From: Phallus indusiatus
Taxonomy: Eukaryota; Basidiomycota; Agaricomycetes; Phallales; Phallaceae
Assembly (NCBI GenBank): GCA_027605045.1
Contig: JAQFWX010000003.1
Coordinates: 2,542,001 to 2,606,000 of the forward strand
Direction: 5' to 3'
DNA length: 64,000 nucleotides
Positions 23,680-35,700 of the stretch are shown here, one piece after another. A program made the translations under genes and the position numbers. The notes beneath the pieces were generated by a model, which was not told the DNA's origin, did not search any database, and worked only from the letters and a program-made list of their open reading frames with translations. The number at the start of each line of letters is the position of its first letter. Position 1 is the first letter of the stretch.

Positions 23680-23955
23680 TTAGATTGATGCAATTTTGAT
23701 CTGTCTAAGGAGGGTGTTCATGCGAGTCATTGACGACACGGTAATGTTAATGTCATCTAAGCTCTTGCATTGCGCGCGCCACTGATCGATGATCTGCCTC
23801 TGTTCCATCAACAACGCCGGATGAACTGTCGGCGCCATCTCATTAGCCTTAGGTATAGATGAACAAACGAAAATAGATTTGATCATTGCATCTGATTCTG
23901 ATTCTAACTCAGAGACATCGCACTCAAACCTCTCCGAACTAATTTTCGAAGTCAT
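23680..23955 (-). CDS. Short hypothetical protein, 91 aa, possible F-box-like N-terminal fragment
   Basis: Open frame from ATG 23955, upstream of the F-box gene on the same strand. It is acidic at the start (VSELESESDAM) and then helical (LLMEQRQIIDQWRAQCKSLD). Helices like this precede the F-box in many mushroom F-box proteins, but no F-box follows before the stop. It may be a fragment of a second, truncated F-box gene or a chance frame. The stretch 23448-23679 holds nothing else. Confidence 0.3.
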   Translation of the reverse strand: MTSKISSERFECDVSELESESDAMIKSIFVCSSIPKANEMAPTVHPALLMEQRQIIDQWRAQCKSLDDINITVSSMTRMNTLLRQIKIASI

Positions 23956-24041
23956 GGCGCTGCGATATTTTAATATTTAAGGACTTCATCGTTTCACAGA
24001 CACCATATATTCCAAGGATTCCTACAACCGAAGAAGGGATC

Positions 24042-24736
24042 ATGTTAAACCTCTTATTCCGCTCAGGGAGCTCAAAAACCGTTGTGACCAACTCTGCAAA
24101 CGGTTCAGTCTTATACCAAACCGAAACACACGGGATAACTCACCGCACTATTCGAATTGAAAAATTCAATGCAAAAACAGGATTTCAGCTTTTGGCTGGT
24201 ATACATTTAAAGATGCTGGTTCATCCCCAGACCATCGAATACAAAGGCCAAACAACATCAGTCTCCGATTTCTTGGTACCTCGAGATGGGTATGTCAATG
24301 ATATAGCCTATATTTACCTCACTGTTTTTCAAAAATTCATATTTTAGGGGCCGGTTTTTCGTCACGAGTGATGGCAGAGAGTACTTATGGAGACCAGACG
24401 ACGCTCTCAATCTGACAGTAAGAGATTGAATCTCCCTTCAATGAGACAAAGTCAAATTTCTCAACTCACAATCTTACACAGCTAGAAGACGATTCTGGCA
24501 CTGTAATAGCAAAATCATATAACCACTACGGCTTTTTTCACGAAGCACGAAACTACAGTGTTGACGTATCACATGATAGTCTCCAAATACTCGACGACAT
24601 TGTTGTGACTTTTATCGTTGAAAACGCATCCATGTTGCATAAAAGCTATGAAAGAAATGCTGGTAAACTTATCCTAGGGTTTGCCAAGCAGATCGAAGAA
24701 GGATTCATCGAAGCTGCGGCTCATGAAATCTTGTAA
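24042..24736 (+). CDS. DUF6593 protein, copy 2 (divergent)
   Basis: Three exons with the family intron phases: exon 1 from 24042 (LNLLFRSGSSKTVV; VLYQTETHG) to the gtatgt donor near 24290, exon 2 with GRFFVTSDGREYLWR (about 24349-24420), and exon 3 from LEDDSGTVIAKSYN through LQILDDIVVTFIVE to the stop at 24734-24736. It is the most diverged copy. It lacks the Trp in the 'AEIHW' strand (AGIHLK instead) and has a 35-residue C-terminal extension after the core. No targeting signals. Function unknown. Confidence 0.82.
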
Positions 24737-25545
24737 AAAATCTAATTTTGCTTAGACTATAATACTTATGTATCAGGTGTAACCTTATTGTATTGCTCGA
24801 ACTGTAACTCGGATTTTCTGTTATCTCGTAGATAGTTGTTATACGATAAGCAGAACATTTGACGATAGTCCAGTTGACAAACCGCAAATTCAATTCAGAA
24901 GTTCTGTTAAATTGGTTCAGCCAGAACCGTATTTTATGTCAACGATGGACCTTACTGAATAACCCAGCAACTGGAGGTGGAACAGTGGAAAGATTACGCG
25001 CTCGTCCGACTCCGAGTGTTTCGGAACACTGTTTGAGATGGAATGATCGTGAATGGACTGGGGTTAATGAGTACGTCGACCCATTAGATTCTTGCTGAGA
25101 AAAATATTAGCACCATGGACATTCACCTGAAGGTCATCGGAGTCATCAAAAGACCTTAGAGTAACATCACCGTGACAAAAGTGGCCATGGGCGCTCCGAG
25201 GAGCATGGCGTAACGGCGACTACGACTTGACGACGACGAAATAAAACTTCGCCACCTCGATTTCGCTGTCGTTTCGACTATGTGCATACTTTCATTCCCA
25301 AATGCCGATATCACATCTTCTAAACCTTTGGGTAGATTATTGACACCTTTTTCTCCATATTGTCGTTAGCTCCTCCATAATCCAGTTTAATCCAGGGTCG
25401 TACTCTCCGGAGACCTCAAACCATGATACATGGATGCTGTGCAGGCCAACGCATACTTATACCCTTCAGAACAAGAAGCTCAATTAGACCGTACCAGCCC
25501 GATTGTTAAGTGCACCCACTTCTCCCGCTAGAAAAGAATTCTATA
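24737..25545. other. Intergenic
   Basis: Between DUF6593 copies 2 and 3. An open frame at 24859-25098 has no support. Nothing else seen. Confidence 0.5.
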
Positions 25546-26236
25546 ATGGCCTTGAATCTCGCCTTCTCCTCTTCAGACCCCCTCAATAGCACCTTTGTCG
25601 ATTCAGCAAACGGCGCGCCCGTTTTCCAAACAGAATCCCACAACGTAGCTCGCCGTGTAACTAGTCTAGGCAGATTCATGCCCCACCTCGGAGTATTCCA
25701 AAACATCGCTGAGATACATTGGGAGAATCTGTCGTTTCACGCGGGACATGTGATCTATAAAGGACAAAAGATCCTATTGACGGATTATTTGCGCAGACAA
25801 GGACATTTCTTCTTTACCTTGTCAGTCCTAGCTCATCCCGTTCTTCCCGGAGATTCCTATCGATGCTTAATTCTTTTTCCTTTCTTTTTCTAGTCGGAAA
25901 GTATTCATTGCTGCTGATGGTAGGGAATACAAATGGAAAGTCAATTCCTCGCTCAAATTCAGAGTTAGTACTATCCGTCCCTGATGCTAACGAGATACGA
26001 TCCTTATCATTGATCTTTAGCTGTACGATGATGCTGATAACGAAATGGTTGAATCGCACAACAAACACGTTGGCATCATCCGCAAAACGCAAGATGCCAG
26101 CCTTGACATTTCCCCATCTGGATTCCCGATCCTTGACGATATTGTCCTTAGCTTCATCATAGCGAACCATTTGGAGAGACAAAATCGAGCGGCTAGAGAA
26201 AATCAACATGAGATTTCGCTGATTTTAAATGAATGA
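25546..26236 (+). CDS. DUF6593 protein, copy 3
   Basis: Three exons: 25546 to about 25819 (ALNLAFSSSDPLNSTFV; VFQTESHNVARRVTSLGRF; IAEIHWENLSF; donor gtcagt, phase 2), about 25894-25964 (RKVFIAADGREYKWKVNSSL) and about 26023-26236 (LYDDADNEMVESHNKHVG; FPILDDIVLSFIIANHLER). All family landmarks are intact. It is closer in sequence to the two minus-strand copies (shared TSL.(K/R)F and SHNKHxG/THKRHYG) than to copies 1 and 2, so it may be their source lineage. Confidence 0.85.
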
Positions 26237-26500
26237 ACTCCTGCTCATCTGTTATGTTTATTTATTCGCTTTTTTGTGTCAATTCTGATATGAAGATTTC
26301 ACGACAAGTTATGTATTATTTCAATACTATCTAAAATTTTTACAACAGACGTATTTCAAGTAGCACTCAGGCTATGCGTGCACAGTTATGAGGAGGCCTG
26401 GAATATCAAAACAATAGATCTTTCGTTTGTGTTACTTCATACAATAATTACACCACTATCAATAAGTTTTCAAAATTAATCATGATCCAAGTTCACGCGT
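26237..26500. other. Convergent spacer
   Basis: 264 bases between the ends of DUF6593 copy 3 (plus) and the decarboxylase gene (minus). AT-rich; shared terminator region expected. Confidence 0.5.
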
Positions 26501-28210
26501 TCACGGGTCATTCATCTTTCCAAGAGAAGAGCCCACCTAAATAATGCGTGGATATGTAAGTGAAATGTCATAAAAGACTGTGCAAAAAAAAAGCGTACCG
26601 CAACAAGTGTCTCCAAACTTTGTTTAGAGGTATTAACCAGGTCACCGTCGAACCTTTGCAATTCGGATCAGGAGTTAAACGTCTCAGTTCACGAGAGCCC
26701 GTTGAATTAAACTCACGTCAGCAAGTTAGGAGGGAATAAGCAAATAACAGTGGATCCACCATATGCAAAATATCCTGAAAACAAGAAATGGCTCAGCAGA
26801 TGGAAAATTTCGAACTTAGCGAGAGAGGTAAAAACCTAGTTCATCTCCTTTCTTAACTCTATCTCCTTTTTTCACCGTGAAACAGATGCTTCCAACAAGC
26901 AACGCTCCAACAGCAACAAACGCAATAGGCCGTCCAGATTGCACATGGGTGAGATAGAGTACAGAACGTCTATTGACCGTAAAAACATCGAAACCCGCTT
27001 CATTGACGGCCTGCGGGTTCACTGTATAGTACTGCCTAAAAAAAGACATCAGAGTCAATTATAGCAGCTATGCAAGAAACAAAAATGAGTTACAGACCCT
27101 TCAATATCGACGACATCACCGACAACGACATCCGCCGGACTGTGGAATCGGTGATAATCGGCCGGGGCTAAACGGAATATGGCAAGGCTTGCATTGTCAA
27201 ATGTCGAAGCAGATGGTATGATTTTTCCTTCATCCGGGGAAGTTGATGATTGAAGAAGATTTGGAATGGTGAAGTGTCTTCCTTTAACCCTAGAAAACCA
27301 TCATGGTGAGAAAAAAAAAGAAACACCGTTGTTAGTACAGGAAAGATGAATTAACCAGAATTCCCGAGCGGAATCAACTGTTTCAAAGACAGTTAAACGG
27401 CAATCCGCCGCACTACAGAAACCGCTTTCTATGTGGGCATTTTCTACCGGCCTTGCTCCCGGTTTCAGCTTGCTGAGAAGGGGAACTCGTAAGGAAAAGT
27501 CTAACAAAGTGCAAAGAAGAAAATTACCGATAAAAAAACTCATTGAAACATTTGTACCCTCCAGGAATATCCTGAATCAATAACTCGTCTACTTTGATCT
27601 TGTACGTGTCGATGAAACTATGAATTGAGGAAACACTTGTAGGCGAATCAAATACGATCCCTTCTTTGATTGATTGTTCTCTTAGATGGGCTTCCACCGT
27701 GCCGCTTTGCAATAACTTCGTTTCTAATTTGCCATAGAAAAGCAAATGCATTCCGATGCGAGCATCTTTAAAGAAAACAAAATACAACCTGAGATTTCCG
27801 GTACCATGTGCGTAAAATACTAGTAGAACTTACAGATAGGCATACTCTCAAAAAACTTTGTACCAGTTTTTCTGTCAATAACGAAGTTGCCAACATGATA
27901 TTCTGCAGCCAACGTCTCTAGACCGGGTATGTACTTTCCGAGCCACGGGTGTGAGGGAGCGACATGGCTGGGAGTATGAATCGTTTTCGAGACATCGTGA
28001 GTTCCGTCAGGGTCGGTTGCGTCTGTTTCCTTGACAAGTTTGTGCAAAGCACTTAGAAGATGATGCTCCTTGACATCTATCGTACAATTTTTTTGATTAA
28101 AAAGCTCAATTAAAGAATGGGCCATTCAGGCCCAAATCTGACTCACGAGGAAGATTGCTAGGGTGAACGACCTCGATTTTCTTTACGGTCTCGGCTGGTA
28201 AGCTCGTCAT
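26501..28210 (-). CDS. Phosphatidylserine decarboxylase family protein, 400 aa, soluble
   Basis: Nine minus-strand exons join in phase: 28210-28147, 28076-27834, 27765-27528, 27472-27356, 27289-27098, 27035-26836, 26774-26717, 26653-26599 and 26536-26501. PSD enzymes convert phosphatidylserine to phosphatidylethanolamine using a pyruvoyl group made by self-cleavage at a (G)GST/LGST-type motif. Here GYFAYGGSTVI lies in exon 7, with the putative pyruvoyl Ser near residue 359. Other landmarks are FNEFFYRKLKPGARPV, RLAPADYHRFHSP and KKGDELG before the cleavage site. There is no signal peptide, mitochondrial presequence or membrane helix, so it resembles the soluble PSD-like enzymes of fungi. The substrate could differ from phosphatidylserine; mushroom PsiD, a tryptophan decarboxylase, is a distant PSD relative but does not resemble this sequence. 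Confidence 0.85.
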
Positions 28211-28838
28211 GGCCTTGTTGGAACAGAGGATGATGCAGATGAGATTGTTCGCCCAGTGGGGTTTATCTATGTCTCGTCCGTTCTCAGGGTTTATTTGGCT
28301 TGATCATGGCGCCAGTCTTCTCTCAATCAATTAATGGTCCTGGTGTTGTCAGCTAATAATAGAAGTCCTATCCGTTATTTTTAGTTCCTGTGATGTAATA
28401 TGTATCACGCGTCACACACCTCTTCTTGCTGGTTTCCGTCAAATTTCAATTTTCTCTTCCCAACAATAAAAGCAGGAGCATTGATTATGGATAATTTCGT
28501 GCGTAATCACATTACAAGGGAGCTTGAAAATTATCATGCGCCTCTGACAGACTAGATTCACCATTCCGGCTTATCGCTCATGCTCATGTCAGAAACTAAT
28601 TCTCCTCTTGCTCTCCTCCATTAATAATTTTCCTTAAAGCTTCTCCTATCGACGCTAAACTTGTCAATAGTCTCAAAGTGCTACCACCACCAGTGAAATG
28701 GTCTTTGACATGGAGAGCATGGTATATTATTTAAATAGCAAACTGAACAGATATTAACACTTTGTCTAAATTATAGTTCGCCGGGCTCGGGTTCGGGCCC
28801 GCAACGAAACAAAACAGTTATAAGGTATCGTCGCATTT
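28211..28838. other. Upstream region of decarboxylase; left end of tandem duplication
   Basis: Promoter side of the PSD gene. From about 28638 onward the sequence matches 30928 onward (e.g. accaccagtgaaatggtctt in both), the start of the duplicated segment. Confidence 0.6.
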
Positions 28839-30200
28839 TTAACACACAGTCGCCGCGCTGGCAGTGGCGGCATTGCTGGCTGCTTGGCGTCTGACTTGTT
28901 GCAGGTGGTACATTATGATAAACGAGACGATGATATCATCAAGAATGGGTATTCCAGGTCCTAAAATCTCAATGCTGTAATCCCGCGCTTTGCGGAAAAC
29001 ACCGTAGTGCCGCTTGTGAGTCCTTGCTACCATGTTCTCAGAATCGTTGTCATCATAAAGCTAAATTTTAAGTAAACAGATCAGTCTTAGTTTAAAATAA
29101 ATAAATAAATAAACGGGTTTCAAATTACCACCAGATTCTTAGAAGGGTTCACTTTCCATTTGTATTGTTTTTGATCAGCCGCGATGAATACTCTTGATCT
29201 GGTAGCATAATGGGAAGTTAGGGAAAGTTAGGAACTTTCAGCCATGAAGCATATACACCCGAAAAACATCCACAAACATACCTACTAAAAAAGTTCTTTT
29301 TAGACAAGAAATCCGTCATCACAATTCTCTGCCCTCTATAAACAATGTACGGTGACGTGAAAGAGAGTCTTTCCCAATGGAATTCGGCGACAGGTTGGAA
29401 TTCTCCGACGTCGGGTATAAACTTCGTCAGTGAAGTGACACGGCGGATTAAGTTACGAGTATTCATTTGGTATACGGGTGCTCCGCTTGTCTGGTCTACG
29501 AGGGTACCCTCAAAAGGGTCATTTGATTTGAGAGAGAGATTCATGTCTGGTGGTGTAGTTGTTGGATGGTATGAAACAAATGGGAAACAGGGCTCTGAAA
29601 TAGTCTACTAGTTGCACAGGTTTTAATTACGCAATCTTGGAGCGAGTTGGAGATTCAACCAATGGTTTGTGTCATTGCCTGGCGTCAATTGTTGGCAGTG
29701 CTAGTGATCACCATGCTTTCAAGGGGTTAGCCCGGCTAGCGCCTGGCTCGAAGACTGCATGAACACGCGCCACCACGCAGTGCGAGTAACAAAAGCACGT
29801 TGCAATACGTTGAAATAGGCTTGGTATCAGTTCGGAGGACGTCGATTCAATCATAATCAATACTTGTCCATGTATCGGATGAGTAGCCGAGTGGCGGCGG
29901 CGGGGTCTACTAGTACCGTCTGCAACAGCGTTAAACCTAATGGAATCATAAATACCAAGCGCGTCATTGGTCGCTGTTTAAAATATAAGATGATATAGCA
30001 AGTAGGTTAAGGGAACCCATATCAGCTGTGCGTTCTACTCTTTAACTCCTATACGTGTGAGAGAAAGAGAGCAAATTGCGCTCTAGTAGCCGGCGACTCG
30101 GGAGGGCATAGCCATAATAACGTTCCTTTTGCTTTATTAGTAGTAATCACCCCCTAATACTTAACTTTTGTTTCCCCTATCGCGACCTATGTTATATCAA
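28638..30200. repeat. Tandem segmental duplication, unit 1
   Basis: Contains DUF6593 copy 4 with flanks. It matches unit 2 (about 30925-32640) in the same orientation, with diverged but clearly alignable 3' flank (around 28680-28850 vs 30960-31140) and 5' flank (around 30000-30190 vs 32410-32630; both contain tagtagtaatcacc and ccctatcgcgac). Confidence 0.75.
28839..29544 (-). CDS. DUF6593 protein, copy 4
   Basis: Minus-strand exons: 29544 to about 29281 (NLSLKSNDPFEGTLVD; VYQMNTRNLIRRVTSLTKF; VAEFHWERLSF; donor gtatgt, phase 2), a 70-nt exon (about 29199-29130) encoding SRVFIAADQKQYKWKVNPSK, and an exon from about 29060 to 28839 (LYDDNDSENMVARTHKRHYG; IPILDDIIVSFIIMYHLQQ; Ala-rich tail). 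The frame is intact. It is a near neighbour of copy 5 and shares flanks with it (tandem duplication). Function unknown. Confidence 0.85.
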
Positions 30201-31148
30201 GTTTCTTAAGTACAACATCCCGAGTCCCATGTTTACTTGATTTGATTTGTTTGATCTCGGTACCGTCCGTGGTTTCTGTAATAGGTTGATTGAACTCCAG
30301 TGTATAACATACTTTGAGAAGCTCCATATTGAGAGCCTCAAGAGTTGCGACATTTTAAAGACGCCACTGAATGACAGCAGATTTTGGAGCAGGCTGCAGA
30401 AACTACGATGAGATAAATCGATAAAGAAACATACAGACTGGAGATACGGATCAATAGATGCAGGAAATGCTGACATACATAAATGTCGTGTATACGTAAG
30501 TGTTCTCGGCTATCCAAGCAGGTTGAATGAGAAAAGTCCTGGGATCAGTCGTTGAGTCTTCTGTTGAAGGGATGAATCTCCCTTCCGCACTCGCGAACAA
30601 CGTATGTATCTCGCCTCATAGAGGATAAACTGAGATTTCGATTCTTTCCTTCATTCCTCACGAAAATGTTCCTCCTAGTCCTAGTTGATACAACAATGCC
30701 CGGTCTATATTCAGTCTTCCAAAATCCTCTCCGTCCAGAGAAGCGTCAAATATCAAAAGCTCCTCAATCATTTTCTTATTCGACGTGGATTGAATCACGG
30801 TCTGGTTGTGGCATTGACAGCGAGAGTTTTATCGTTTCCCAGTGATGTGGCATATATAAGGGCATAGGCGGTGGCATGATGCAGTGCCAATTAGACTGTG
30901 AAATTGTTTTCGGAACATAGATGCTTTTCTTGTATCGACGCTAAAGTGTCAATGGTCTCACAAAGTACTACTACTAGTAGTACCACCACCAGTGAAATGG
31001 TCTTTGACACGGAGAGTATCGTATATTAAACGACATATCAGATATTAACATTTTGTCTATTTTGTTAAGTTATAACCCACTGGGGTCACAACGAAACAAG
31101 ACAATTATGAGGTACCGTCGCTTTTTTAAAGTGCAGCCGCCGCGCTGA
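29545..31148. other. Intergenic, between the two duplicated DUF6593 genes
   Basis: Up to about 30200 this is the 5' flank of copy 4; 30200-30925 is unduplicated; beyond that is the 3' flank of copy 5. No gene is supported; open frames at 30192-30476 (minus) and 30685-30867 (plus) have no motif. Confidence 0.45.
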
Positions 31149-32640
31149 CTAGACTGACGGCGCTATTGAATATATTGATGGCGGTATGGGTTGAGTCTGC
31201 TCGGCGTTTGACTTTTGCAGGTGGTACACTACGATGAACGAGACGATGACATCGTCAAGAATGGGTATTCCAGGTGCGAATATTTCAATGCTGTAATCTC
31301 GCGCTTTGTGGAAAATACCATGGTACCGCTTGTGAGTCCTTGCTACCATGTTCTCAAATTCGGAGACATCAGAGCTGAATTCAAATAAATGAACAAATCA
31401 GCCTAGTTCACAAAAAAAAATAGATGGTTTTCAAATTACCACCAGATTCTTAGAATCGTTGATTTCCCATTTGTATCGTTTTCGATCAGCCGCGACGAAT
31501 TTTTGTGATCTAGCAGCATGGTGGGGAGGTCGGGAAAGTTAAGAACTTTCAGTCATGAAAGTATACACCTGAGAACACTGACTTTTTAGACAAGAAATCC
31601 TTCATCACAATTTTTTTCCCTCCATAAACAATATACGATGACGTGAAAGATAGTTTTTCCCAATGAAATTCGGCAATGAGCTGGAATTCTCCGACGTCGG
31701 GTATAAACTTAGTCAGTGAAGTGACAGGGTGGATTAGGTGACGAGTATTCATTTTGTATACGGGTGCTCTACTTGTATGGTCTACGAGGATACCGTCGAA
31801 GGGATCATTTGAACTGAGAGAGAGATTCATGTTGTGTAGTTATTTGATGGGATGAAACAAATGGTACGGAAACATGGCTCTAAAATAGTCCAGATTTTAA
31901 TTACGTCTTGTAGGGAGTCTGGAGATCCAACCAATGTTTGTAGGAGGAATTATTGACTGGCATCCATCGTCGGCGGTACCTTTGATTTCTCACAGAGAAC
32001 CAAGTTGAAAGTTGAGAGTTACGAGATGAGTTGAGGTTGCCAACTGATCTAAGAAATGACATAAAGTTGACTAGGATGGGTTTGGACGGGCGAGGAAGTG
32101 TGGCCACCTTTTGCTTCGACCTAGTCGTCCCTACTGCGTTTAACTCGTTTTTAAAGGCACGATCTAAGACATCCATCTCTCTATGATGTGCGGAAGGAAG
32201 GAAGTTTGAGAGAAGATGGAGAACCGATGAGAAACGAGATGTCTGCGCGCTGGCCAGAGGAAGAGGACTAACAGACGATGTGGCAGCCGCGACAGCGTTT
32301 CCTGCTCAACTGAACGCGTGTGCCGCGTGCGGCACTGTGCTATCCTGACTCAATTGTACTGGCGGTATCATGAATAACAGGTACGTGGGTGATTGCTGTG
32401 ATGAAGATCAAACAGTAGCAAGGAGGTTAAGAGAACTCGTCTCAGTTGTGCATTTTACATATCTCCTGTACGTGTGAGAGAAAAAGAGTAAATTGAGTTT
32501 AGCCGTCGGGGACTTGACCATGATTCGAATTCATGAATCTTACGTTCCTTTCAATGTTCAGGCTTCATTTAAATTAGTAGTAATCACCACCTGATAATTA
32601 ACTTTCCTTTCCCTATCGCGACTTATTTTACAACTGGAAT
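30925..32640. repeat. Tandem segmental duplication, unit 2
   Basis: Direct repeat of 28638-30200, carrying DUF6593 copy 5. Offset is about 2.3 kb, with small indels and substitutions throughout. Confidence 0.75.
31149..31830 (-). CDS. DUF6593 protein, copy 5, central exon frame-shifted
   Basis: Duplicate of copy 4 on the same strand. Exon 1 (from 31830) reads NLSLSSNDPFDGILVD, VYKMNTRHLIHPVTSLTKF, IAEFHWEKLSF and ends one base short relative to the other four copies (phase 1 instead of 2). Exon 2 keeps its 70 nt and would encode FVAADRKRYKWEIN in the ancestral frame, but from phase 1 it is read in another frame without a stop. Exon 3 has lost two bases in the LYDD codons, which restores the frame from SEFENMVARTHKRYHG to the stop at 31149. 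The net change is minus three, so the reading frame stays open, but about 23 residues of the core are replaced. It is either a decaying copy or an assembly error. Confidence 0.6.
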
Positions 32641-32775
32641 TATTTCTATCGACACGAGTAGAACGACTAATACTATTCAGTCTAACATGTAATGCATATC
32701 GGCTTCGTAATCATTAATATTCTTAGAAGGGCTAATACCATTGCCGCTACTGTTACATGAACGCACCACTACCCG
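31831..32775. other. Intergenic
   Basis: 5' flank of DUF6593 copy 5, largely duplicated sequence up to about 32640, then the 3' flank of the GH92 gene. No gene supported. Confidence 0.45.
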
Positions 32776-35700
32776 CTACTGAGACCCCCACGACTCAGGC
32801 TTATCGCTCATCTCAAACACCAGCTCTCCTCCATTTATAATGTCTTCATGAGACAACAAAGGCTGCTCAATAGGTTTTCCGTTTAACGTCAGAGATCGGA
32901 TATACGGCTTAGTCGCCGCATCTGTTGCAGTAATAACGAGAGTTTTACCATTTCCTGGGAACGTCATGGTGACTTTATCGAAGAAAGGAGATCCGACGAC
33001 GTATGTTGTACTTGATGGATTCACCGGATAGAAGCCTAATGATGAAAAAAGATACCATGCGCTCATTTGTCCGCAATCTTCGTTCTGAATTGAGGACGAC
33101 TCAGGTCTCAGACCCCAGTGTTTGATAATTACAAAATCTCACCCCAGAAAGCCCGTTAATACTTGAATTATAATTCGCAGCAGCGATTGATCGTATTTGT
33201 GCCTGTCCTTTTTCAGGAGCCCCAGCCAATGCATAAAGATAAGGAACGTGATGCGAAGGTTCATTCGTTTGTTGATTGTGACCTGTGAGTTTAAGTAAGT
33301 GAACATGGAGACCACGGAGAGCCATGTCATTCATGTAACACCAACCTCCAGCAAAATACACATCCAAATACTCGACAAAGGACGCATTTCCCCCTTTCAA
33401 TTCAATCCTGAGAAATGACAGACATTAGATAGAAATAGTACCGAGATATCCGTGCTCACAATCCGGGAACATCATGCATGACATCGAGAGTGTAAATCCA
33501 CTCATCTCCTTCAGTCCAACCAACGTCATCCCCAGCAAAAGAACCATTACTAAACCTAGCCTCCATAAAACCGGTTTGGTTATTGAATATCGTTCGGTAA
33601 TTACGCGAACGAGCAAGTAGGAAATCGGCAACGTCGTCATGTCCGGTCTGTCTCGCAACAACAGACACGGCAAAATCATCATCTATGCATAAATCATTAG
33701 ACGGGATAAGCGTGCAGTCAATGGCAAAAGAATTTACAAGAATAATCCAATGTTCTGGATCCTGATTCGCTGTGCATTTCAGCCGCGACAAAGCCTTTCT
33801 CTTCGTACACTGAAGTAAGTCCAGCACGAGCTTCAACGCCTACTCCCTCCTGTCTGTCTGAGTACCTATACAAAATACGTTGTTGATTATTCGAATTCGA
33901 GTTGTTATTTTATCTTACTGTATTGTTGTATCATTAACAGGTGGACTAGCGAAGAAAAAATCAACTTCAGATACACGAAAGTCGAAAGAAAGACTTACAC
34001 GGTGGCATCCTTATAAACACCCGCATATGCAACATCAGTATCGAATCCCGTAACGCCTTTAATCATAGCCTCTGCAATTAAAGAATCTACATGTGTGCCG
34101 ATCTATGAAATCAATGAGCTTCTACAACATCTTGACAGCTGAACCTCTTTAAGTTTGCACACCATGATATTTGTCTCCACAATCCGCCCTGAACGTTGCC
34201 GTCTTTAGAAATTGCATTTGATGGTAGGATAATGAACGTAAATGTGCAGCTCACCTCTTGAAAATCTTGAAGCATGGAGGTAACCAGGTTTGCCATTCTT
34301 TCAGGAGCGAAGAAAATCTCCCAAGCCCACTGATGGGCACGATTAATGATTTAAAAAACGATGAAAATAGCAAGGGAAAGGTTATTACCTCAGCTCTGTA
34401 CGTATCCCAAATAGAATACCCAGTAAAGCTACTCCCATTATGAACCTGCATTGAGCACAAAACAAAAAATTGATCATTAATCACAAAGCGAAACGACGAA
34501 TACATAAATAAGAGAAATAGTTTACCTGATCGTCATAGCCACTGTAATAACGCCCGCCTTCATCTTGTTCATAAGGATACTGAAGGGTATGAAAAAACGC
34601 AGTATAGAACGTAGTTTTCTGGTCTTCAGTTGCGCCTTCCAATTGTATAAGATCCAACTTGTCAGCCCAAGCTTTACGAGTATTGTACGCCGTCTCTTCC
34701 AAAGACGTCCCATCCGGAATTTCCGCATCAAGATTCGCCCTCGCTTGATCGATAGAGATAAACGAAACGCCCACGCGGACATCGACTTGAGTAACGGTCT
34801 CAGCAAATCTCACATATCCCATAACTTGCTGATCTGTCCTATTTGTCTCGTTTTCGTGGAGAGTGTTATTCGTCGCTGTCCCCCACGATACAAACGGCGC
34901 TGAAAACCGAGCGACAAAGTAGCCTGCGAAATGGTCAGCGGTGAACGGACCAAGTATGTTGTCCTGCCGCTCAGGATTGCGACCCGATATTTCTGAAGTC
35001 GTAGGTGAGATGTAAATATCGCCGATGTTCACGGCGATTCGGGAAACGTTATTGCTGATTACGGTATTGCGAGACGCTTGAACTATCATATGAGGAGGCT
35101 GAGAGACGTTTTCAAACGTAAACCTCAAGTGCCCAACGCGAGATGCTAAAAGAAGAGTCTTGAATGTTATAGGGTTTTAGAAATGAAATTCAACTGAACT
35201 GGAAGTGTGTTCTGCGAAAATTGTTCCGCCCGTCTCAGGGCGTAGCTTTGCACTGTAATACGATGCGGTTGCAATTTCGTCATCATGAGAAAAGGGAATG
35301 CCTCTTTCTTCGAAGGATGGGGTTACAGCTCCTATTCCGGGAGCAACTATAACGGTACCGGATTCACCTGTATTTGGTTCGTCAGAAGTTTGAATGCCTG
35401 TTAAACGTAGAATTCGAAAAAAAACTCCATACCCATCCAGATTGCAGGTTGATGCGTGCCTTGAAAGCCATGTATCTGAGTAGCTGTGTGATTGTATGGG
35501 ATCACAGATACATAGTTTTCGCGGGTCTGAGCAACCCATCTTGTCATCGCAAATGGTGGAGCTTTAGTATACATTATAAGTATTCTGAATGACCGAAGAA
35601 TAAGGATGCGGAAGAAATATACCAGTAGAAAGTATCATCCCTCCCGTGAAACTTGGGGCGATCCCGCCATTTCCAATCATGCTACATTATTGTTCAGGTC

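Noticed and set aside
26501..28210. Psilocybin-type tryptophan decarboxylase (PsiD) and a psilocybin cluster
   Set aside because: The enzyme looks like an ordinary PSD, and no methyltransferase, kinase and P450 set resembling that cluster lies next to it; the P450s are 19 kb away.
29879..29960. tRNA-like start (gagtagccgagtggc)
   Set aside because: No matching acceptor stem, anticodon arm or T-loop (no ggttcgaatcc) follows.
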